From: Eggerthellaceae bacterium
GTDB taxonomy: Bacteria; Actinomycetota; Coriobacteriia; Coriobacteriales; Eggerthellaceae
Length of the DNA stretch: 64,000 nt
NCBI GenBank assembly: GCA_009782615.1
Contig: WRIS01000001.1
Span: 124,001 to 188,000, forward strand
Direction of reading: 5' to 3'
Part shown: piece after piece, positions 60,320-64,000 of the stretch
Numbering within the stretch: the first letter of the stretch is position 1
How the letters are laid out: each line of letters opens with the position of its first letter
Program-made: the position numbers and the translations under genes
The notes under the pieces: generated by a model
What the model saw: the letters and a program-made list of their open reading frames with translations, nothing else
Told to the model about the DNA's origin: nothing
Databases searched by the model: none

Positions 60320-61609
60320 ATGACGAATAAGAAGTATTTTGAAATTGATGACCCGCTTGTAGAACGCGCGGTTCTTGTTGGCGTAGACCGCTCTGACCCG
60401 CTATGGAGTCTTGAGGAAAGCCTTGCCGAACTGGAACGTCTTGCCAATACGGCCGGTGCAGAAGTGGTGGCGTGTACTTCACAAAAACTCGAATCCCCTC
60501 ATCCGAAAACCTTTATTGGGGCGGGCAAAGCTGAAGAAGTTGCAAAACTATGCACGACATTTGATGCCGATGTCGTTATTTTTGATGATGAACTCAGCCC
60601 TTCTCAACAAACGAATCTTGAGAGAATCGTTCCAAAAAAAGTAAAGGTGATTGACCGCACGGCACTTATTCTTGATATCTTTGCGCTTCACGCAACAAGC
60701 AAGGAAGGTCGTTTGCAGGTACGTTTGGCGCAAAACGAATACTTGCTTCCGCGCTTGCGTGGTATGTGGGCGCATCTTGCCGCGAATCGTATGGGCGGCG
60801 GCGTTGGGTCGCGTTTTGGTGAGGGCGAAAGCCAGCTTGAAGTTGACCGCCGTATGGTGCGCAAGCGCATCACCACCATCAAGCGCGAACTGAAACATCT
60901 TTCAGATGTGCGCACAATTCAGCGCGACGGACGCTACCAAAGCGGCGTTTTCAAGGTTGCCCTTGCGGGCTACACCAATGCGGGGAAGTCGAGTTTGCTC
61001 AATTTTATGACCGAAGCCGAAGTGCTTTCCTACGATAAACTGTTTGCCACCCTTGATTCAACAACACGAAAATACGTTTTGCCCGAAGGGCGCGAGATTA
61101 CCCTTACCGATACCGTTGGTTTCATCCAAAAACTTCCGACAACTTTGGTAGAAGCCTTCAAATCAACTCTTGATGAAATTGTTGGTGCTGATTTGCTTTT
61201 GCACATCATCGACGCTTCTTCAACGGAATACGAAGCACAGATTGTTGCCGTTGATACGGTGCTTCAACAAATCAATGCGCACCACATCAGCCGCGTTGAG
61301 GTTTTCAATAAGATAGACCTTCTTGAAGCAGAAGCGCTTGAAGCAATTAAACTGCGCCACCGCGATGCGATTTTTATTTCAGCACTGAGTGGCGAGGGGA
61401 CTGAAAGCCTTGTTGCTCATATTGCCCGCATCGCCGCTGCACGCGATGAACACATGGAAGTGTGCATACCCTATAATCGAGGAGACTTAGTTTCCCTTAT
61501 TCATGAGCGCTGTTCTATTGTCTCTGAAGAACATAGCGACCAGGGTACTTGTATCACTATGCTGGTCAACGAGCAATACGCGAACCTCTTTTCCCCCTAT
61601 AAAGTATAA
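60320..61609 (+). CDS. hflX: GTPase HflX
   Basis: Ribosome-splitting GTPase induced by stress in other bacteria. The 429-residue protein has an N-terminal nucleotide-binding domain, the HflX signature region (PSQQTNLE ... DRTALILDIFALHATSKEGRLQVRLAQNEYLLPRL near 85-150) with Gly-rich GGGVGSRFGEGE, then a G domain with GYTNAGKSSLLNFM near 214 and LTDTVGFIQKLPTTLVEAFKSTLDE near 260. AAAGGTAAGCT precedes ATG 60320. It is convergent with lexA, with only 6 bases between stops. Confidence 0.96.
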   Translation: MTNKKYFEIDDPLVERAVLVGVDRSDPLWSLEESLAELERLANTAGAEVVACTSQKLESPHPKTFIGAGKAEEVAKLCTTFDADVVIFDDELSPSQQTNLERIVPKKVKVIDRTALILDIFALHATSKEGRLQVRLAQNEYLLPRLRGMWAHLAANRMGGGVGSRFGEGESQLEVDRRMVRKRITTIKRELKHLSDVRTIQRDGRYQSGVFKVALAGYTNAGKSSLLNFMTEAEVLSYDKLFATLDSTTRKYVLPEGREITLTDTVGFIQKLPTTLVEAFKSTLDEIVGADLLLHIIDASSTEYEAQIVAVDTVLQQINAHHISRVEVFNKIDLLEAEALEAIKLRHRDAIFISALSGEGTESLVAHIARIAAARDEHMEVCIPYNRGDLVSLIHERCSIVSEEHSDQGTCITMLVNEQYANLFSPYKV

Positions 61610-61615
61610 GAAACC

Positions 61616-62260
61616 CTAAAGGCGGCGGAACACGGCAACCACTTTGCCCGCTATGGAACAATCAGTGGTAATAATGGGTTCCATAGAGGAATTTTCGGGC
61701 TGTAAGCGAATGTGGCTGTCTTCCTTATAGAAGCGCTTAATGGTGGCACCGTCATCAACAATCGCAACAACAATGTCACCATTGGTTGCCGTCGGCTGTT
61801 CTTTCACTACGACATAATCCCCACTGTTGATACCCGCTTCAATCATCGAATCACCCCGCACGGAAAGCAGGAATGCCGCCGAATCGCCCACAATGTCGAC
61901 GGGCAAGGTGATGGTATCGATAATGTTTTCTTCAGCAAGGATAGGCACACCTGCCGCGACATTGCCCACTAAGGGAAGGTCGAGCACCTTGCTAAAGCTG
62001 GGGCGGATAACATTACTTTGAGACACGGAAGCGCCCCCGTCAAGCGGATAGGTAAGAGCAATGGAGCGCGACTTCAAGGGGTCACGCTTAATCATCCCTT
62101 TTTCCTCAAGCGCTTTCAAATGAACATGAACCGTGGAGGGGGAGGAGAGCCCAAGATTTTGGCACACCTCGCGCACGGTTGGTCCGTAGCCCTTTTCACG
62201 GATACAGTCTTCGATACTATTTAATACAGCCCTTTGGCGCTTAGTAACTTTTTCGGTCAT
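61616..62260 (-). CDS. lexA: LexA repressor
   Basis: SOS repressor and self-cleaving protease. The 214-residue protein has a winged HTH (residues 1-65: GPTVREVCQNLGLSSPSTVHVHLKALEEKG), the Ala103-Gly104 cleavage site in VAAGVP, catalytic Ser138 in RGDSM and Lys175 in GATIKRF. ATG 62260 has AAAGGAC in front and gives the usual N-terminus; the frame upstream to 62371 crosses the promoter. It shares a divergent promoter region with the small gene at 62375 and has three SOS boxes there, so it is autoregulated. Confidence 0.97.
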   Translation of the reverse strand: MTEKVTKRQRAVLNSIEDCIREKGYGPTVREVCQNLGLSSPSTVHVHLKALEEKGMIKRDPLKSRSIALTYPLDGGASVSQSNVIRPSFSKVLDLPLVGNVAAGVPILAEENIIDTITLPVDIVGDSAAFLLSVRGDSMIEAGINSGDYVVVKEQPTATNGDIVVAIVDDGATIKRFYKEDSHIRLQPENSSMEPIITTDCSIAGKVVAVFRRL

Positions 62261-62279
62261 GACCTGTCCTTTCACAGCA

Positions 62280-62293
62280 CGAACAAATGTTTG
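62280..62293. promoter_or_regulatory. SOS (LexA) box 1
   Basis: CGAACAAATGTTTG matches the Bacillus-type box CGAACATATGTTCG at 12 of 14. It lies in the lexA leader, 20 bases before the lexA start, and upstream of the promoter of the divergent small gene. Confidence 0.85.
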
Positions 62294-62302
62294 AAAAACT
62301 TC

Positions 62303-62331
62303 TTGACATGAACCTCTGTTCGCTTTATAGT
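62303..62331 (+). promoter_or_regulatory. Promoter of the small SOS gene, with SOS box 2 in the spacer
   Basis: TTGACA (62303-62308), 17-base spacer, TATAGT (62326-62331). The spacer holds TGAACCTCTGTTCG (62309-62322), an SOS box with the GAAC-N4-GTTC core intact. The promoter points toward the 106-codon gene at 62375. Confidence 0.88.
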
Positions 62332-62356
62332 ATACACGAACAAAAGTTCTAAGCAA
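62329..62356 (-). promoter_or_regulatory. Promoter of lexA, with SOS box 3 in the spacer
   Basis: On the minus strand: TTGCTT (complement of 62351-62356), 16-base spacer, TATACT (complement of 62329-62334). The spacer contains CGAACAAAAGTTCT (62337-62350, plus-strand reading), an SOS box. The -10 overlaps that of the opposite promoter, so the two compete for polymerase and LexA blocks each separately. Confidence 0.82.
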
Positions 62357-62374
62357 GAGGAAAGGATACAAAAT

Positions 62375-62695
62375 ATGAAGAATTTCAAAAGAATACCTTA
62401 TCCAACACAGGGTTCCTCTGCTCTCGAGTCAAAACACCTGGAGAATATTGTAAGTTTTCCCGCATTTTTTGATAGTGAAGAAAGCAGCGCATCTGAATTT
62501 GGGTCTCAATCACGTTTTACCGAAAGGCTGTTGGTAAGCGTTTTAGAAACTCCCAGCGTTCAAGACTTGCGCTATGGGTCTTTGCGCGGGAAGTCTTTTA
62601 ACAAAGCAAAGCCGTGGCAGACCGTGGCAATAGGAAGCTGCCTGTTTGCTCTTTCACTTGCTTTTATCTTCGTCGGAAACTCTGCGATATTGTAA
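62375..62695 (+). CDS. SOS-controlled small membrane protein, candidate division inhibitor
   Basis: The 106-residue protein has a polar, Ser/Glu-rich cytoplasmic N-terminus (1-78) and one C-terminal membrane helix (WQTVAIGSCLFALSLAFIFVG, residues 81-101), with only a few residues outside. I recognise no domain. It is divergent from lexA under its own SOS box and followed by nrdR. This is the exact place of divS in Corynebacterium and of Rv2719c in Mycobacterium, and like yneA in Bacillus, all SOS-induced and linked to stopping division. Unlike Rv2719c and YneA it has no LysM wall-binding domain. The division role is inference from position and regulation. AGAGGAAAGGAT lies upstream of ATG 62375. 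Confidence 0.82.
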   Translation: MKNFKRIPYPTQGSSALESKHLENIVSFPAFFDSEESSASEFGSQSRFTERLLVSVLETPSVQDLRYGSLRGKSFNKAKPWQTVAIGSCLFALSLAFIFVGNSAIL

Positions 62696-62733
62696 GGGGG
62701 CAGTTTCCGCACAAAAGCACACCTTCCTGCTAT

Positions 62734-62761
62734 CTGTCGCAGATGCTGCGTTCTGCGACAG
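62734..62761. other. Perfect 9-bp hairpin before nrdR
   Basis: CTGTCGCAG (62734-62742) with CTGCGACAG (62753-62761), loop of 10. It is the first of two strong hairpins in the 225-base gap between the small SOS gene and nrdR. No T run follows. Confidence 0.75.
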
Positions 62762-62765
62762 GTTC

Positions 62766-62798
62766 CGAAGAGCGTTTCTGATACAGGAACGCTCTTCG
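62766..62798. other. 15-bp hairpin before nrdR
   Basis: Bases 62766-62780 pair with 62784-62798 (one G-T) around the three-base loop ATA. The arms include CGAAGAGCGTT and AACGCTCTTCG. It is a very stable stem just 4 bases after the first hairpin, followed by TGTAAT and not a T run. It probably separates the small SOS gene from nrdR. Confidence 0.8.
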
Positions 62799-62869
62799 TG
62801 TAATGTGCCATCCTGCCGACACACTACTTTAAGGCATATATTTTTAGAAATTTTCAGAGAAACATTGTG

Positions 62870-62885
62870 GCACAATATCTTGTAT
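62870..62885 (+). promoter_or_regulatory. Candidate NrdR box upstream of nrdR
   Basis: GCACAATATCTTGTAT agrees at 13 of 16 positions with the published NrdR box consensus aCaCwAtATaTwGtgt. It lies 35 bases before nrdR, so autoregulation is suggested. Usually two boxes occur together; the second is not clear here (a poor match starts near 62834). Confidence 0.5.
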
Positions 62886-62920
62886 GTTAGGGTAGTTCAT
62901 CATACGAGAAAAGGAGTGCC

Positions 62921-63367
62921 ATGCGTTGTCCTTCTTGTGTCCATTCGGAATCTAAGGTCGTTGACTCGCGTCCGTCTGAAGATAACGCCTCTATCCGCCG
63001 CCGCCGCGAATGCCTTGAGTGCGGCTATCGTTTCACTACTTATGAGCGTCTTGAAAGCGCCCCGTTGATAGTGGTCAAGTCAGACGGTTCTTCTGAAGTG
63101 TATGACCGCGAAAAACTTTTCAGGGGCTTGCTGATTGCTTGTGCAAAGCGTCCCATCAATTCCGAGCAGATTGGCGAGCTCATAGACGATATTGAATTAG
63201 AGCTGAGAAACACGCTTAAGAATTCTATCAATTCGAAAAGCCTTGGCGACATGGTCTTAGAAAGACTTCATGCGCTTGACGATGTTGCCTACGTTCGTTT
63301 TGCCAGCGTTTATAAGGATTTTCAAAATATCGAAGAATTTGCCACCGCTTTGGAAGGGCAGCAATAA
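62921..63367 (+). CDS. nrdR: Transcriptional repressor NrdR
   Basis: Nucleotide-sensing repressor of ribonucleotide reductase genes. The 148-residue protein has the four-Cys zinc ribbon (MRCPSC ... CLECGYRFTTYERLE, residues 1-46) and an ATP-cone domain (VVKSDGSSEVYDREKLFRGLLIACAKRPI near 51-80). Length and motifs are exactly standard. AAAGGAG precedes ATG 62921. The lexA-X-nrdR order is typical of Actinomycetota. dut begins right after its stop. Confidence 0.97.
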   Translation: MRCPSCVHSESKVVDSRPSEDNASIRRRRECLECGYRFTTYERLESAPLIVVKSDGSSEVYDREKLFRGLLIACAKRPINSEQIGELIDDIELELRNTLKNSINSKSLGDMVLERLHALDDVAYVRFASVYKDFQNIEEFATALEGQQ

Positions 63368-63368
63368 G

Positions 63369-63809
63369 GTGGATGGTCTCGAACTTCCCGTACGCCTGCA
63401 TGCTCCTAACTTAAAACCACCTTCTCATACCCGCAGCGGGGATGCGGGGCTTGATTTATGTGCCGCGACAGACGTGGTTCTCAAGCCCTTCGAGCGCGCG
63501 CTTATCCCCGCAGGAATTAGCATGGCAATCCCCAAAGGCTATGCTGGCTTTGTGCTCCCGCGAAGTGGACTGGCTCTTCATCACGGGTTTTCCCTTGTCA
63601 ACAGCCCTGGTTTGATTGACAGCAATTATAGGGGAGAAGTGCAGGTTATTGCGATTAACCTCGACCCTCAAGAAACTTTTACCATACGCCAAGGGGATCG
63701 TATTGCTCAGTTAGTCATCATGCGCGTTGAGGAACCCAACATAGTGCTCTGCGATAGCCTTGATGAAACCGCCCGCGGCTCTCAGGGCTTCGGAAGCAGC
63801 GGTCGCTAG
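63369..63809 (+). CDS. dut: Deoxyuridine 5'-triphosphate nucleotidohydrolase
   Basis: Hydrolyses dUTP to dUMP, keeping uracil out of DNA and feeding dTMP synthesis. The 146-residue trimeric-type dUTPase has the five motifs: SGDAGLDLCA near residue 21, PRSGLALHHG near 63, GLIDSNYRGEVQVI near 83, GDRIAQLVI near 107 and RGSQGFGSSG at the end. GTG 63369 starts one base after the nrdR stop and is preceded by GGAAGGG inside nrdR; the longer frame lies within nrdR. nrdR and dut both serve the nucleotide pool. Confidence 0.96.
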   Translation: MDGLELPVRLHAPNLKPPSHTRSGDAGLDLCAATDVVLKPFERALIPAGISMAIPKGYAGFVLPRSGLALHHGFSLVNSPGLIDSNYRGEVQVIAINLDPQETFTIRQGDRIAQLVIMRVEEPNIVLCDSLDETARGSQGFGSSGR

Positions 63810-63819
63810 CTTCCAAGTC

Positions 63820-63848
63820 TTGACCTTAGAGTTACTCTAGGGTAATAT
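63820..63848 (+). promoter_or_regulatory. Promoter of the merR gene with operator in the spacer
   Basis: TTGACC (63820-63825), 17-base spacer, TAATAT (63843-63848). The spacer is almost filled by the dyad CCTTAGAGT-T-ACTCTAGGG (63824-63842), 8 of 9 arm positions paired. Confidence 0.75.
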
Positions 63849-63855
63849 AGTTGCA

Positions 63856-63870
63856 TTAGAGTAACTCTAA
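63856..63870. promoter_or_regulatory. Second MerR-type operator
   Basis: TTAGAGT-A-ACTCTAA, a perfect 15-base dyad. Its centre (63863) lies 30 bases, about three helix turns, from that of the first dyad (63833). The TTAGAGT half-site resembles operators of the NmlR/AdhR branch of MerR regulators. Confidence 0.75.
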
Positions 63871-63890
63871 GGGTAGAGAACGAGGTTAGT

Positions 63891-64000
63891 ATGGATGAAG
63901 TTTTAGCGGACGGCTCAGTTGAATCGGGTTTGTCAAAGCCGCAATACGCAATCGGCGAAGTGGCGGATATGACAGGAATTTCAGCCTACACGTTGCGCTA
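63891..64000 (+). CDS. MerR-family regulator, N-terminal start (truncated by window)
   Basis: Only the first 36 codons are visible. After a 19-residue lead (MDEVLADGSVESGLSKPQ), YAIGEVADMTGISAYTLRY is the first helix-turn-helix of a MerR-type winged-helix regulator. The effector domain is outside the window, so the signal is unknown. Two dyads in and after its own promoter suggest autoregulation. The leader region GGGTAGAGAACGAGG gives a weak ribosome-binding site before ATG 63891. Confidence 0.85.
   Translation, partial: MDEVLADGSVESGLSKPQYAIGEVADMTGISAYTLR

Noticed and set aside
1-64000. tRNA, rRNA, tmRNA, RNase P RNA or riboswitch genes
   Set aside because: I scanned the intergenic gaps for cloverleaf arms and the usual conserved cores and saw none; a covariance-model search would be decisive.

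Overview
The window looks like one contiguous piece of a chromosome of about 50 % G+C from a low-G+C member of the Actinomycetota, most likely class Coriobacteriia (Eggerthellaceae/Cryptobacterium-like). The class-level guess is inference. It rests on an actinobacterial integration host factor (mihF) between pyrE and gmk, on an actinobacterial gene order (rpsO-pnp-dapB-dapA-rnj-ftsK ... recA-recX ... miaB-miaA-dapF ... hflX-lexA-X-nrdR), and on the mixture of these with Bacillus-type SOS boxes, type 1B dihydroorotate dehydrogenase, spoVS and LL-diaminopimelate aminotransferase. No rRNA, tRNA, CRISPR array, phage or insertion sequence was seen.

Layout. 1-4420: pyrimidine genes carB(end)-pyrK-pyrD-pyrF-pyrE. 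4582-6960: mihF-gmk-rpoZ-thiI. 7185-11238: DNA uptake genes comEA-comEC, then holA. 11466-16912: rpsT (minus strand, with a very long acidic/basic tail), lepA, dus, hemW and a DUF2148 gene. 17137-25547: an accessory-looking block with a beta-carbonic anhydrase, a lipoprotein, four zinc-ribbon proteins, an atypical Ser/Thr kinase with a propeller-like ectodomain, a small HTH-like protein and a permuted papain-fold hydrolase. 25809-35410: CIRCE-hrcA-dnaJ-rsmE-mtaB, a perfect parS site, phoH-ybeY-dgkA-era, a zinc-ribbon/PASTA protein and recO. 35417-43488: a TSCPD protein, rpsO, pnp, dapB, dapA, rnj and two lipoproteins. 43657-55182: ftsK, a RodZ-like gene, yajQ, rimO, a fused pgsA-cinA gene, recA-recX, rny and a GHKL ATPase. 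55396-64000: spoVS, miaB, miaA, dapF, dapL, hflX, lexA diverging from a small SOS membrane protein, nrdR, dut and the start of a MerR regulator.

How it works together. Most genes are housekeeping: UMP synthesis, RNA decay and modification (pnp, rnj, rny, three methylthiotransferases, miaA, dus, thiI), DAP/lysine synthesis and DNA repair. Regulatory sites readable from sequence tie some of them together. SOS boxes sit inside the -35/-10 spacers of recA, lexA and the lexA-divergent small gene; a CIRCE operator precedes hrcA; an NrdR box precedes nrdR; paired MerR operators precede the last gene.

Best leads for something undescribed: (i) the SOS-controlled 106-residue single-pass membrane protein in the position of the cell-division inhibitors DivS/Rv2719c/YneA but without a LysM domain; (ii) the zinc-ribbon/atypical-kinase block, in which a non-palindromic motif TGTATGC-N5-GCAGACC recurs upstream of four genes; (iii) a genome habit of short tandem repeats, several of which duplicate the 3' end of a gene including its stop codon; (iv) the roughly 120-residue tail on ribosomal protein S20; (v) interleaved inverted repeats just upstream of ftsK.
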